A program made the translations under genes and the position numbers. Under the pieces are notes generated by a model, which was given only the letters and a program-made list of their open reading frames with translations, was not told the origin of the DNA and did no database searches. Below, in pieces: positions 7,997-16,856 of a DNA stretch of 26,212 nucleotides. The DNA is from an uncultured Eubacteriales bacterium. GTDB taxonomy: Bacteria; Bacillota; Clostridia; Oscillospirales; Butyricicoccaceae. The DNA lies in the NCBI GenBank assembly GCA_934630445.1, contig CAKTWY010000009.1, forward strand, positions 1-26,212. The letters are read 5' to 3'. Positions within the stretch are counted from its first letter, which is position 1, and every line of letters begins with the position of its first letter.

Positions 7997-9214
7997 CTAC
8001 TGCACGACTTTTTTATCCTCAAGCTCCTTGGCTTTTACGACGATCTCGTCGTAGACAAAAAGCTTTTTCGTATCAGTATCGTCCTCTGCGACGATAAAAT
8101 ATCCATCCGTCTCATAAAGAATATCGATGGGCTTAAACCGGGTCCGCATGCCGACGAGGCAATAGACGCCCATCTGACCGTCGACTACGCGCACAGCCTC
8201 CTTCGGCACCTTGATGCCGGAGTAAGAGTGCATAATGATCTCCGCCTGCTCGCAGCGAAGCGACAGAACGGACGCGTTAATCGTCGTAGCTCGGAATATC
8301 ACCGGCACAAAGCCGCCCTCTTCCTCGCCGATATGATAGACAGAGGCTTTTACATCTGAGCTCATCGCATATGAAAAGCGCAGATAAAAAATACTGCCGA
8401 CCGCGAACTCCTCCGCACGCTCCACCGGAATGGTCGTCGCATAATACCACTCAAAACCGCGCGAAAGCTTGCCAAGCACGCCCTCACGGCTCGACTCCAC
8501 AGGGTCTTTCGGGTTCTGGATCTCAGAAACGGTGAGCGAGGTGACATCGCTGGCGCGGTAAACCTCTTCAAGGCCGTCAACGGTCTGTGAAAAGTACCCT
8601 GAAAAGGGCGCCGTGACTGCGTTCATCCTGCCGGATATGCCGGAGGAGATCGCCTCCTTCTGCCGCTCCAGCTCTGCAATCGTTTCGTCAAGCCCAGCAG
8701 CGCTGCCGCTGGGCAGGCTTCGGCGGATAATCAGCGCGCGCAGTTCGCTCAGCGGCTCATAGATGTGTGATACCGCGCCGGACGCGCTGATGCCCGCAGT
8801 CTCCTCAAGCTGCATGGCAATGAGCGTGTCCAGCTTCGCAGTGTCGTTTCCATCGGAGGTTCCCTGCCTGGCATAGCTTAAATTTTCAATTTGCTCATCC
8901 AGTGAACGGATCTCATTATAGCTCTGCATGGTCGCATCGTCTTCATAATAAAGTGCAATGCGGTCGCCCTTTTTCGCCCGCGCGCCGTCATCCAGAAGAT
9001 ACTCGCGACTGCCGCGGTTCTCCGTCACGACGACGGCGTCGTCGCGCACGATAATCCCATTCGTCTGGATGGTATCGTCAAGGTCCATATGTACCGCGTT
9101 TACTGTTTTGATCGGCTCGCTCACAATGTTGAAGAGCTGATAGCCGAAATAGCAGATACACACCGCCATCAGGCAGACGACACCAATTCTCGTAAAAATC
9201 GAAGAACTTTTCAA
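7997..9214 (-). CDS. HlyD-like membrane-anchored protein in the division cluster
   Basis: The 405-residue protein has one N-terminal membrane helix (about residues 10-30, IGVVCLMAVCICYFGYQLF). The extracytoplasmic part looks like a HlyD/membrane-fusion fold. A lipoyl-like half near 50-90 contains DGARAKKGDRIALYY. A helical, probably coiled-coil segment covers about 100-195. A returning barrel half contains APFSGYFS and the block SGIKVPKEAVRV near 330-345. No ABC or RND partner is encoded in the window. It lies between hfq and yggS-sepF-yggT-divIVA, so a role in envelope or division is plausible but inferred. The TTG start at 9214 has AGGTGAG just upstream, and the gene follows hfq by 26 bases. 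Function unknown. Confidence 0.7.
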   Translation of the reverse strand: MKSSSIFTRIGVVCLMAVCICYFGYQLFNIVSEPIKTVNAVHMDLDDTIQTNGIIVRDDAVVVTENRGSREYLLDDGARAKKGDRIALYYEDDATMQSYNEIRSLDEQIENLSYARQGTSDGNDTAKLDTLIAMQLEETAGISASGAVSHIYEPLSELRALIIRRSLPSGSAAGLDETIAELERQKEAISSGISGRMNAVTAPFSGYFSQTVDGLEEVYRASDVTSLTVSEIQNPKDPVESSREGVLGKLSRGFEWYYATTIPVERAEEFAVGSIFYLRFSYAMSSDVKASVYHIGEEEGGFVPVIFRATTINASVLSLRCEQAEIIMHSYSGIKVPKEAVRVVDGQMGVYCLVGMRTRFKPIDILYETDGYFIVAEDDTDTKKLFVYDEIVVKAKELEDKKVVQ

Positions 9215-9240
9215 ATTCTCACCTGTTTGGCTGCGTCACA

Positions 9241-9489
9241 TTATGCGTTAGCATCGTCCGCCGCGTCTGCCGCTGCAAAATTCACCGGCCTGGCGGGAAT
9301 GATCGTGGAAACAGCATGCTTATAAATCAGCTGCTGCTTCCCCTCGCTGTCGAGCACGATCACGTAGCTGTCGAAGCCTTTGACCGTGCCGCGCATCTGA
9401 AAGCCGTTCGTCAGAAAAACCGTTACAGGGATCCTGTCCTTACGCGTCTGATTGAGAAATGTGTCCTGCAAATTCATTTTTGCCTGCAT
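9241..9489 (-). CDS. hfq: RNA chaperone Hfq
   Basis: This 82-residue Sm-fold protein forms a hexameric ring that binds small RNAs and mRNAs. Sm1 is visible in NLQDTFLNQTRKDRIPVTVF and LTNGFQMRGTVKGFDSYVIV. Sm2 carries the YKHAVSTI signature (KH motif). The Ala/Asp-rich tail AAADAADDANA is short, as in Gram-positive Hfq. The ATG at 9489 has AGGGGAG with 7-nt spacing, and the upstream in-frame extension does not look like Hfq. A promoter-like TGGTATAAT lies at the end of miaA, so hfq can probably be transcribed apart from the repair genes. The order miaA-hfq is widely conserved. Confidence 0.96.
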   Translation of the reverse strand: MQAKMNLQDTFLNQTRKDRIPVTVFLTNGFQMRGTVKGFDSYVIVLDSEGKQQLIYKHAVSTIIPARPVNFAAADAADDANA

Positions 9490-9576
9490 ATGCGTACTCC
9501 CCTTTATGTTTATTTTGTCCGCTTCATGCGGGCATGTCCGCTTTACCCGCACAGGCGGGCGCTGATAAAATACCCT

Positions 9577-10518
9577 CTATATTATACCAGAATTTTCAAT
9601 GTATTTGCGCGAAGTTTGTAAAATTTCTTCCAGCGGCGTATTTTCTTCGTAATAAATCCACTGTACGCGCGCATCGTGCCGAAACCATGTCAGCTGCCGC
9701 TTGGCATAGCGGCGCGTTTCGCGGCGGATGCGTTCCGCCGCTTCAGCCAGCGTACCCTCGCCATTCAGATACGGAAAAAGCTCTTTGTATCCGATAGCCT
9801 GCGCCGCCGTTCCGGTGAGCAGCCCCTGTTCCATCAGCGTGCGCGCCTCCACTTCCAGTCCGTTTGCAAGCATTTCATCCACGCGGGCGTCGATGCGCCG
9901 GTAGAGAAGTTCGCGCTCGGCCGGGCAAATGCCGATCATCACTGCGTCATAGCGCGCGCGCGCGGGCTTCGTCGCACGGTTGTGCTCACCGATGGTCAGG
10001 CCGGTCTGCTCATATACCTCCAGCGCGCGCAGGACGCGCTTTTTATCATTTTCGTGCAGGCGCGCCGCGCTCTCCGGATCGACCGCCCGCAGGCGGGCAA
10101 ACATTGCCGCCGGGCCTTGGCCGCGGTATTCCTCCTCCAGCTTTTCGCGCAGTGCCTCGTTCCTCTCGTTGCCGGCGAAAGCCGTTCCCTCGATGAGGGC
10201 GTTGATATAAAGCCCCGTTCCCCCCGCCGCGATGGGAAGGCGTCCGCGCGCGAGGATATCGTCAACACACGCCGCCGCTTCCGCGGCGTAGCGCGCAACG
10301 CTGTATGCCTCGCCCGGCTGCGCTACATCGAGCATGTGATGCGGGATGCCGCGCCGCTCGGCGAGCGTCGGCTTCGCCGTTCCAACGTCCATATGGCGAT
10401 AAATCTGCATCGAATCGGCCGAAACGATCTCCCCGCCGTAAACTTCCGCCAGGCGCAGAGACAGCGCCGTCTTCCCCGAGGCTGTCGGCCCGACAACGCA
10501 AAGAAGCGGTTTTTTCAT
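9577..10518 (-). CDS. miaA: tRNA dimethylallyltransferase MiaA
   Basis: The 313-residue enzyme adds a dimethylallyl group to A37 of tRNAs reading codons that begin with U. The P-loop GPTASGKTALS is near the N terminus. SADSMQIYRHMDVGTAKPT supplies the catalytic Asp and substrate-binding residues, and GGTGLYINALIEG follows. The C-terminal RRETRRYAKRQLTWFRHD block is complete. The start is the ATG at 10518, whose first base is also the last base of the mutL stop (TGATG), with GAGGA seven bases upstream. A GTG three bases earlier is possible. Its product is the substrate of MiaB, encoded at the head of the same run. Confidence 0.96.
   Translation of the reverse strand: MKKPLLCVVGPTASGKTALSLRLAEVYGGEIVSADSMQIYRHMDVGTAKPTLAERRGIPHHMLDVAQPGEAYSVARYAAEAAACVDDILARGRLPIAAGGTGLYINALIEGTAFAGNERNEALREKLEEEYRGQGPAAMFARLRAVDPESAARLHENDKKRVLRALEVYEQTGLTIGEHNRATKPARARYDAVMIGICPAERELLYRRIDARVDEMLANGLEVEARTLMEQGLLTGTAAQAIGYKELFPYLNGEGTLAEAAERIRRETRRYAKRQLTWFRHDARVQWIYYEENTPLEEILQTSRKYIENSGII
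9581..9589 (-). promoter_or_regulatory. Extended -10 promoter for hfq inside the 3' end of miaA
   Basis: On the - strand TGGTATAAT combines a perfect TATAAT (9586-9581) with the TG of an extended -10 element. No good -35 is found at 16-18 bases (CGCAAA at 17), which is tolerated in extended -10 promoters. It overlaps the final codons of miaA and would give hfq a leader of roughly 85 bases. Confidence 0.6.
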
Positions 10519-12524
10519 CACTGAATCCTCTTAAACTGCTTTTCCAGCTGATATTTGGAATAATAAACGGCAACCGGCCGCCCATGCGGGCAGTAGCGCA
10601 CATCGTCATCCGTCATGACCTGCTCCACAAGCGCGCGCTGCTCCTCCGGCGTGAGATGCATCCCGCCCTTGACGGCTGCTTTGCATGCTGCCGTATGCAG
10701 CAGCTCGTCGCGCAGATCCGCCTCCACGCTCCTGTACTCGCGCAGCTTGCCCGCCAGCTCTTCGATCAGCACAGCCACTTCATCCGCGGCGACATAATCC
10801 GGCGCCTGGCGCACCACGAGCGACCGGTCGCCGAAATCCGCCGCGTCAAAGCCAAGTGCGTTGATCTGGTCGATCTGTCCGACTGCCGCGGCGTAATCTT
10901 CACGCGAAAGCGGCACAACGACCGGCGTGAGCAGGAGCTGGCGCAGCCCCGCTCCCCCCTGCGCTTTCAAGCGGTTAAAGAGGATGCGCTCATGCGCGGC
11001 ATGCTGGTCAATGAGGAGCATGCCCTCTCCGTCGTCGACGACGAGATACGTTCCAAGCACCTCGCCCACGAGACGCCACGCTTTCTGCGGCGGTGTGGGA
11101 GATGTTGGCGGCTCGGCCGGCGGTTCAGGCGCAGATTTCCACTCCGGTGCAGATGCGGGAGGTGCGGGTGACGCCGTCTCCCGCTCCGGCGCGGAAGTGA
11201 AGACCGCTTTGACCCCAGCATCGGAGTTCACCGAGGGCTTTTCTGATTCAAAAGCCCTCGGCTCAGGCGCGGAGAGCGGGCGGGCAGGCGCATACTGCTC
11301 CGGCATCGTAAAGGAATACGGAAAACGCTGCACGACCGGCGCCGAAAAGCCGCGCTGCTGCACGGGCGCTGTGCGCCCTTGCCTGATCGGCTCGGGCGGC
11401 GCCGGCATGTGCGGCAAAGCCTGCGGCGCGGGTTCTTTTTCCTCAGGCAGCTCGGAAATCATCCGCTCCTGTGCATGCGTAAGATTATCCTCCCCTCGCA
11501 CGGCAGGCCCCAGCACAGCCTCAACAGGCGCAGCGATATGATCGAGCGCGGACTTCACCGCCATGTAGACCGCGTCGAAAATCCCTTTTTCCACGGAAAA
11601 CTTGACTTCCGTTTTGGCAGGATGAACGTTCACGTCCACATTCTGCGCGCTCAGCGTCAGACGAAGCACGCACGCTGGAAATCGCCCCGTCATAATGCGG
11701 TTTCGGTATGCCTGCTCGAGCGCGGCCTGCATCAGCGGCGAACGGATGGGCCGTCCGTTTACAAAAAAGTTCTGCATGGTACGATTGGCGCGCGAAAGCT
11801 CAGGCTTTGAGATAAAGCCCGAAACCTCTATCCCGCTGCAGGAAGCCGACACCGGGATGAGCGTGTGCAGAAACTCGCGCCCATATACCGCGTACACCGC
11901 GTTTTTCAGGCTCCCGTCACCCGCGGTGTGCAGCTGCTCCTTGCCGTCCCTGATCAGACGGAAGCTGACGTCCGGCCGGGAAAGTGCCGCGTGCGATACA
12001 GCGCTTGCGATATAGCCCGCCTCTGTTGCGTCGCGCTTTAAAAATTTCATGCGCGCGGGAGTGTTGAAAAACAGATCGCGCACGAGGATCGTCGTGCCCT
12101 CCGGGCAGCCGGCGTCCTCCTCCGCGCAGATCTCCCCCGCTTCAAGCATGAGATGGGTACCGAGAACCTCCCCTCGCTCCTTGGTGAAGAGGTCAATGCG
12201 CGACACTGCCGCAATCGCAGCAAGCGCCTCGCCGCGGAAGCCATATGTAAGGATTCCCGAAAGAAGATCCTCTTCGCTGTGCAGCTTGCTCGTGGCATGG
12301 CGTAGGAACGCGGTGCGCGCATCCTCGCGTGCGATGCCGCAACCGTCGTCCGTGATGCGTATGGAGGTGATTCCTCCGTTTTCAATCTCGACCGTTACCT
12401 TTTCGGCAAGGGCGTCGACCGCGTTTTCAACAAGTTCTTTTACCACGGAGGCGGGCCGCTCAACCACCTCGCCCGCTGCTATAAGGTTCGCCACATGGGG
12501 CGAGAGTTTGACAATATGAGGCAT
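10518..12524 (-). CDS. mutL: DNA mismatch repair protein MutL
   Basis: This is a 668-residue mismatch-repair ATPase and probable nicking endonuclease. The GHKL N-terminal domain shows ELVENAVDAL (Asn34), DDGCGI and TYGFRGEALA, followed by the S5-like transducer. A proline-rich linker covers about residues 340-475. The C-terminal dimerisation domain has DQHA at 506-509, an ACKAAVKGG block and CPHGRP. In the canonical metal motif DQHA(X)2E(X)4E the last Glu is Asn517 here, while Glu512 is present. The ATG at 12524 has AAAGGAGG with 6-nt spacing; the upstream extension MAERRRR is not needed. It lies 46 bases after mutS and overlaps miaA by one base. Confidence 0.96.
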   Translation of the reverse strand: MPHIVKLSPHVANLIAAGEVVERPASVVKELVENAVDALAEKVTVEIENGGITSIRITDDGCGIAREDARTAFLRHATSKLHSEEDLLSGILTYGFRGEALAAIAAVSRIDLFTKERGEVLGTHLMLEAGEICAEEDAGCPEGTTILVRDLFFNTPARMKFLKRDATEAGYIASAVSHAALSRPDVSFRLIRDGKEQLHTAGDGSLKNAVYAVYGREFLHTLIPVSASCSGIEVSGFISKPELSRANRTMQNFFVNGRPIRSPLMQAALEQAYRNRIMTGRFPACVLRLTLSAQNVDVNVHPAKTEVKFSVEKGIFDAVYMAVKSALDHIAAPVEAVLGPAVRGEDNLTHAQERMISELPEEKEPAPQALPHMPAPPEPIRQGRTAPVQQRGFSAPVVQRFPYSFTMPEQYAPARPLSAPEPRAFESEKPSVNSDAGVKAVFTSAPERETASPAPPASAPEWKSAPEPPAEPPTSPTPPQKAWRLVGEVLGTYLVVDDGEGMLLIDQHAAHERILFNRLKAQGGAGLRQLLLTPVVVPLSREDYAAAVGQIDQINALGFDAADFGDRSLVVRQAPDYVAADEVAVLIEELAGKLREYRSVEADLRDELLHTAACKAAVKGGMHLTPEEQRALVEQVMTDDDVRYCPHGRPVAVYYSKYQLEKQFKRIQ

Positions 12525-12570
12525 TCGTCGCCTCCTTTCTGCCAATGTCAGGCTGAAACCGCAAACGTCG

Positions 12571-15204
12571 TCAAGCCATGCGCTCGGCCTTGAGTTTTAA
12601 TTCGTACAGCAGATTCATCGCTTCGATCGGCGTGAGCGCATTGACGTCGATCGTGCGCAGGCGCTCTGCGATTTCATTGCCGCCCATGTCAAGCAGGGAG
12701 ACCTGATCGGGCGCCTCGCGCACGGCCGCAGCCACGCGCGGCGCTCCGTTCTCCTCCTCGAGGGATTTCAATATCTCCTTGGCGCGCTCGATCACACGGC
12801 CTGGAAGGCCCGCAAGCTTTGCCACCTCGATGCCGTAGCTGTCGTCCGCGCCGCCGCGGATGATTTTGCGCAGGAAGGTGATGTCATCGCCGCGCTTTTT
12901 AACGGCGATGTTATAGTTTTTCACGCCCTCCAGCTGATCTTCCATAATGGTCAGTTCGTGATAGTGGGTGGCGAACAGCGTTTTTGCGCCGAGCGTCCTT
13001 TTCGCCGCGGCAAACTCGAGTACGGCACGCGCGATGGCCATTCCGTCAAAAGTGGAGGTGCCGCGCCCGATCTCGTCCAGAATGAGCAAGCTTTTGGGCG
13101 TGGCAAACTTCAGGATATCCGCAACCTCGCTCATCTCCACCATAAAGGTCGATTTGCCCGTCGACAGGTCGTCCGACGCGCCTACGCGCGTGAACACCCT
13201 GTCGCACACGCCGATATGCGCGCTTTTGGCCGGAACAAGGCTCCCGATCTGCGCCATGATGACGATCAGCGCCACCTGGCGCATATAAGTGGATTTACCT
13301 GCCATATTCGGGCCTGTAATGATTGCGACGCGGTTTTCCCCGCAGTCAAGCGTGGTGTCGTTGGGTACAAACAGCGGTCCCTTCAAAACCTGCTCGACCA
13401 CCGGATGGCGCCCGTCGCAAATGTCGATCCGGTCGGAATAGTCGACCTCGGGCAGTGTGTAGCCATACTTCTCCGCCGTCTCGCCGTATGCGTACAGCAC
13501 ATCGAGCTTCGCCACCGCATGCGCGGTGCGCTGTACGCGGTCGACCTCAGCGGCGATTTTCGAGAGAAGGCCGGTAAAAAGCTCATACTCCAGCGCGACA
13601 ATACGCTCGTTGGCGGAGAGAACGGTGTTTTCCAGCTCTTTGAGCTCCTGCGTGATATAGCGCTCGCAGTTTGCAAGCGTCTGCTTGCGGATATAGGTAT
13701 CCGGCACGTTTGCGCTGCTGGCCTTGGACACTTCGATATAATAGCCGAACACACGGTTGTAGCCGATTTTTAATTTGCTGATGCCGGTCCTCTCGCGCTC
13801 TTTGGTCTCGATCTCAGCCATCATGCCGCGTCCGCCGGAGGCGATATCGCGCAGGCGGTCAAGCTCTTCACTGTAGCCGGAAAGGATCATTCCGCCCTCG
13901 CGCACGGAAAAAGGCGGATCCTCCACCACGGCGGAAGTGATGAGCGAAGAAAGGTCGGAAAGCTCGTCGATCGAATCGTGAATTTCGCACAGCATGGCGC
14001 TCTTCATCCCCTCGACCGTCCGGCGCAGGTCCGGCAGGCGCAGCGCCGTCTGCGCCAGCGAGCGCAGGTCGCGGCAGTTGGCCGTACCATAAACAATGCG
14101 CCCGATCAAACGCTCGATATCATAAATTCCGTGCAGGGCCTCGGAAAGCTCGCCGCGCTCGACCGGCTTTGTCTTCAGCTCATATGCGGCATTCTGGCGG
14201 CGCTTGATCTGCGGTACGTCGATCAGCGGCTTTTCCAGCCACTGGCGCAGAAGGCGCCCGCCCATGGCGGTGCGTGTGCGGTCAAGAACCCAGAGAAGAC
14301 TGCCGCGCTTCTCCTTCTGGATCATGGTCTCCGTCAGCTCCAGATTCCTGCGCGCGGTCAGGTCCAGCTCCATAAACTGCCCCTGGCGGTAGACGGAAAG
14401 GTTGTTGATATAGGATAAATCCGTCTTCTGCGTCTCTTTCAGGTAGGACATCAGGCCGCCGACGGCGCGCACCGCTTCCTCCCGTCCGTCGAGGCCAACA
14501 GAAGTCAAATCCTCTGCGCCGAACTGCGCGCGCAGCGTCTCAAGCGCTGCATCGTAGTCAAAGCGCTCCTCTCCTCCGTTTTCCACCGCGCAGGAGAGGC
14601 GCTCACGCAGAAAGGAAGTGATCTCCTTTTCGCCGATTGCCTTGTCGGAAAGGACTGCCTCACGCGGCATAAAGCGCCCGAGCTCATTGAGCAGCTCGCG
14701 CAGCATTCCCTTTTTTTCCAGATATGTCGCATAAACCTCTCCCGTGGAGATATCGGCAAAGCACACGCCGCCGCCCGCCGCGCCGAGATACGCCGAGCAG
14801 ATATAGTTGTTCCTTCGCTCATCGAGCATGGATGCCGCGGTCACCGTGCCGGGAGTGATCATACGGATAACCTCGCGCCTGACAAGGCCCTTTGCCGTAG
14901 CCGGGTCCTCCGTCTGCTCGCAGATGGCGACCTTGTAGCCCTTTGCGATCAGGCGCGCGATATAGCTCTCCGCGCTGTGGTAGGGAACGCCGCACATCGG
15001 CGCGCGCTCCTCCTGGCCGCAGTCGCGTCCCGTCAGCACAAGGTCGAGCTCGCGCGAGGCGAGCTTCGCGTCGTCAAAGAACATCTCATAGAAATCGCCC
15101 AGGCGATAAAACAGGATATAATCCTCATGCTCTTTTTTAATCTGCATGTACTGCTGCATCATAGGCGTCAGCGGCTGCATACCCTTTCCCCCCTGCCTGC
15201 TCAT
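12571..15204 (-). CDS. mutS: DNA mismatch recognition ATPase MutS
   Basis: The 877-residue protein recognises mispaired and looped-out bases. The mismatch-reading F-Y-E is at residues 38-40 (GDFYEMFFDD). The Walker A GPNMAGKST begins at 631, the Walker B LLILDEIGRG has its D-E at 710-711, and THYHEL follows. Connector, lever and clamp regions are continuous, so the protein looks intact. The C-terminal end (SLLDMGGNEIAERLRTIDV, then EAMNLLYELK) is the usual short helical tail. The ATG at 15204 overlaps the miaB stop as ATGA and has CGGAGG 10 nt upstream. An ATG at 15180 (MQPLTPMM), behind a G-rich stretch, fits the family start equally well. Confidence 0.97.
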   Translation of the reverse strand: MSRQGGKGMQPLTPMMQQYMQIKKEHEDYILFYRLGDFYEMFFDDAKLASRELDLVLTGRDCGQEERAPMCGVPYHSAESYIARLIAKGYKVAICEQTEDPATAKGLVRREVIRMITPGTVTAASMLDERRNNYICSAYLGAAGGGVCFADISTGEVYATYLEKKGMLRELLNELGRFMPREAVLSDKAIGEKEITSFLRERLSCAVENGGEERFDYDAALETLRAQFGAEDLTSVGLDGREEAVRAVGGLMSYLKETQKTDLSYINNLSVYRQGQFMELDLTARRNLELTETMIQKEKRGSLLWVLDRTRTAMGGRLLRQWLEKPLIDVPQIKRRQNAAYELKTKPVERGELSEALHGIYDIERLIGRIVYGTANCRDLRSLAQTALRLPDLRRTVEGMKSAMLCEIHDSIDELSDLSSLITSAVVEDPPFSVREGGMILSGYSEELDRLRDIASGGRGMMAEIETKERERTGISKLKIGYNRVFGYYIEVSKASSANVPDTYIRKQTLANCERYITQELKELENTVLSANERIVALEYELFTGLLSKIAAEVDRVQRTAHAVAKLDVLYAYGETAEKYGYTLPEVDYSDRIDICDGRHPVVEQVLKGPLFVPNDTTLDCGENRVAIITGPNMAGKSTYMRQVALIVIMAQIGSLVPAKSAHIGVCDRVFTRVGASDDLSTGKSTFMVEMSEVADILKFATPKSLLILDEIGRGTSTFDGMAIARAVLEFAAAKRTLGAKTLFATHYHELTIMEDQLEGVKNYNIAVKKRGDDITFLRKIIRGGADDSYGIEVAKLAGLPGRVIERAKEILKSLEEENGAPRVAAAVREAPDQVSLLDMGGNEIAERLRTIDVNALTPIEAMNLLYELKLKAERMA

Positions 15205-16652
15205 TCTCTTTCAGCCTCCGCCCGGTTCGCACACTCACCGAGAAGGGCCCACGTATTGCTGCCGGTAATGCGCGCGTCGATAAACGAACCGATCAAAGAT
15301 TTCTCGCTGCTTTTCAGGTGCACAAGACGGCCACCGGAGGTGCGCGCAGACAAAACGCCCGCCTCGCGCCCCTCCCCATCGACGAGAACGCGCACCGTCG
15401 TACCCACGTACTGCGCATGCTGCCGCTCGGAAATGGCGTTCTGCAGCTCCAAAAGCCGGTCAAAGCGCGCGTGCTTCTCCTCGTCCGTGACCGGATCTTC
15501 CATCTCGGCGGCAGGCGTACCGCTGCGTTTTGAGTAAATAAAGGTAAAAAGCGCGTCGAAGCCCACGGCCTCGACAAGCGTCATCGTGTCTTCAAAATCC
15601 TCCGCGCGCTCGTTCGGGAAGCCGACAATCACATCCGACGTAAGCACCAGGCCGTCGATCTTTTCCTTCGCATATGCGACGAGCGCGAGGTATTGCTCGC
15701 GGGTATAGACACGGTTCATCCGCCTGAGGATCGTATCGCTGCCGGACTGGAACGGCAGGTGCAGATGCCGCTCGACCTTTGCGCATTCGGCAATGGTGTC
15801 GATCAGTTTTTTCGTCGCGTCCTTCGGATGGCTCGTCATAAAACGGATGACGAACTCGCCCGGCACATCGTTCAGCCTGCGCAGAAGGTCGGAAAAATCG
15901 ATCCCCGCGTCCAGATCCTTTCCGTAGGAGTTCACATTCTGCCCCAGGAGCATAATGTCCTTGTACCCCTCGCGGACAAGGGCGCGGAACTCCTCCTCGA
16001 TCTTTTCCGGCGCGCGGCTGCGCTCCCTGCCGCGCACATACGGAACGATGCAGTACGAGCAGAAATTGTTGCACCCGTACATGATTGAAAGCCACGCCTT
16101 GACCTTTCCGTCGCGCCGGATGGGAATATCCTCGGCGATCTTCCCCGCCTCGTCGCCGGAAATATCAAAAACGCGCTTGCTGTGCAGAAGCTTTTCCCTC
16201 AGAAGCTGCGGAAAGCGCCAGAGCGCATGTGTGCCGAAGACGATGTCGACATACGGATAGCTCCTGCGGATTTTCTCTTTGATATGCTCCTGCTGGACCA
16301 TACAGCCGCACATGGCGAGCACCAGGCCCGGATTTTTGCGTTTTAAATGGGAAAGCGCGCCCACGTTGCCCAGCACGCGCAGCTCAGCATGCTCGCGCAC
16401 GGCGCAGGTGTTCAAAAGAATCAGATCCGCCCCTTTCTGATCACTCGTGATCTCATAACCCATCTTTTCGAGCATGCCGGCGATTTTTTCGCTGTCGGCA
16501 ACGTTCTGCTGGCAGCCGTAAGTGTCGATCACAGCGCGTCGCCTGCGGCCATTGAGACTCAAAAATTCTTCATTCAGCGCGCGGATTTCATCTATATATC
16601 CGTTCTGGCAGGCGAGCTCCTGCGCAGAAACAATCCTTGCCTTGGTTTTCAT
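15201..16652 (-). CDS. miaB: tRNA (i6A37) methylthiotransferase MiaB
   Basis: This 483-residue radical-SAM enzyme converts i6A37 to ms2i6A37 in tRNA. The N-terminal UPF0004 domain carries the auxiliary-cluster cysteines in DTYGCQQN, NTCAVRE and GCMVQQ. The radical-SAM cluster CxxxCxxC is in YGCNNFCSYCIVPYVRGRER. The C-terminal TRAM domain (about residues 405-465) includes the VRVLVDGEGRE segment. The N terminus has about 45 residues before the first cysteine block, which is usual for clostridial MiaB. The ATG at 16652 has GGAGG with 6-nt spacing; the longer open frame starts upstream of this site. It is the first gene of the long - strand run, behind its own promoter. Confidence 0.96.
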   Translation of the reverse strand: MKTKARIVSAQELACQNGYIDEIRALNEEFLSLNGRRRRAVIDTYGCQQNVADSEKIAGMLEKMGYEITSDQKGADLILLNTCAVREHAELRVLGNVGALSHLKRKNPGLVLAMCGCMVQQEHIKEKIRRSYPYVDIVFGTHALWRFPQLLREKLLHSKRVFDISGDEAGKIAEDIPIRRDGKVKAWLSIMYGCNNFCSYCIVPYVRGRERSRAPEKIEEEFRALVREGYKDIMLLGQNVNSYGKDLDAGIDFSDLLRRLNDVPGEFVIRFMTSHPKDATKKLIDTIAECAKVERHLHLPFQSGSDTILRRMNRVYTREQYLALVAYAKEKIDGLVLTSDVIVGFPNERAEDFEDTMTLVEAVGFDALFTFIYSKRSGTPAAEMEDPVTDEEKHARFDRLLELQNAISERQHAQYVGTTVRVLVDGEGREAGVLSARTSGGRLVHLKSSEKSLIGSFIDARITGSNTWALLGECANRAEAERE

Positions 16653-16708
16653 TCCATTCCTCCAACTCCTCCGGCACAATCCACGCGCCGGTTTGATCGG
16701 TTCTTATT

Positions 16709-16737
16709 ATTTTAGCACAAAATGTCGTGTTTCGCAA
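16709..16737 (-). promoter_or_regulatory. Sigma-A-like promoter for miaB-mutS-mutL-miaA
   Basis: On the - strand TTGCGA (16737-16732) and TAAAAT (16714-16709) are separated by exactly 17 bases. Four of six positions match in the -35 element and five of six in the -10. The predicted start near 16702 gives a leader of about 50 bases before the miaB ATG. Confidence 0.6.
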
Positions 16738-16786
16738 TTGCGCCGACCACAATATTTCTTTTTTGCCGGAAGGCAGCTGACATTTA

Positions 16787-16815
16787 TTGACATGCGGCCA
16801 GTGGTGCGATACTAT
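16787..16815 (+). promoter_or_regulatory. Strong sigma-A-like promoter for the galM-like gene
   Basis: A perfect TTGACA (16787-16792) is followed by a 17-base spacer and TACTAT (16810-16815; five of six match TATAAT). The predicted start near 16822 gives a leader of about 35 bases. The divergent miaB promoter lies 50 bases away, leaving room for a shared regulator, but I saw no convincing operator repeat. Confidence 0.75.
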
Positions 16816-16856
16816 ATCTTTTGAAGCGACATATCGAAAAAAGAGGAAGTGTGTTT

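Noticed and set aside
9541..9560. CCCGC/GCGGG hairpin between hfq and miaA as a terminator
   Set aside because: Five base pairs only, no T-run on the - strand, and it lies in the predicted hfq leader.
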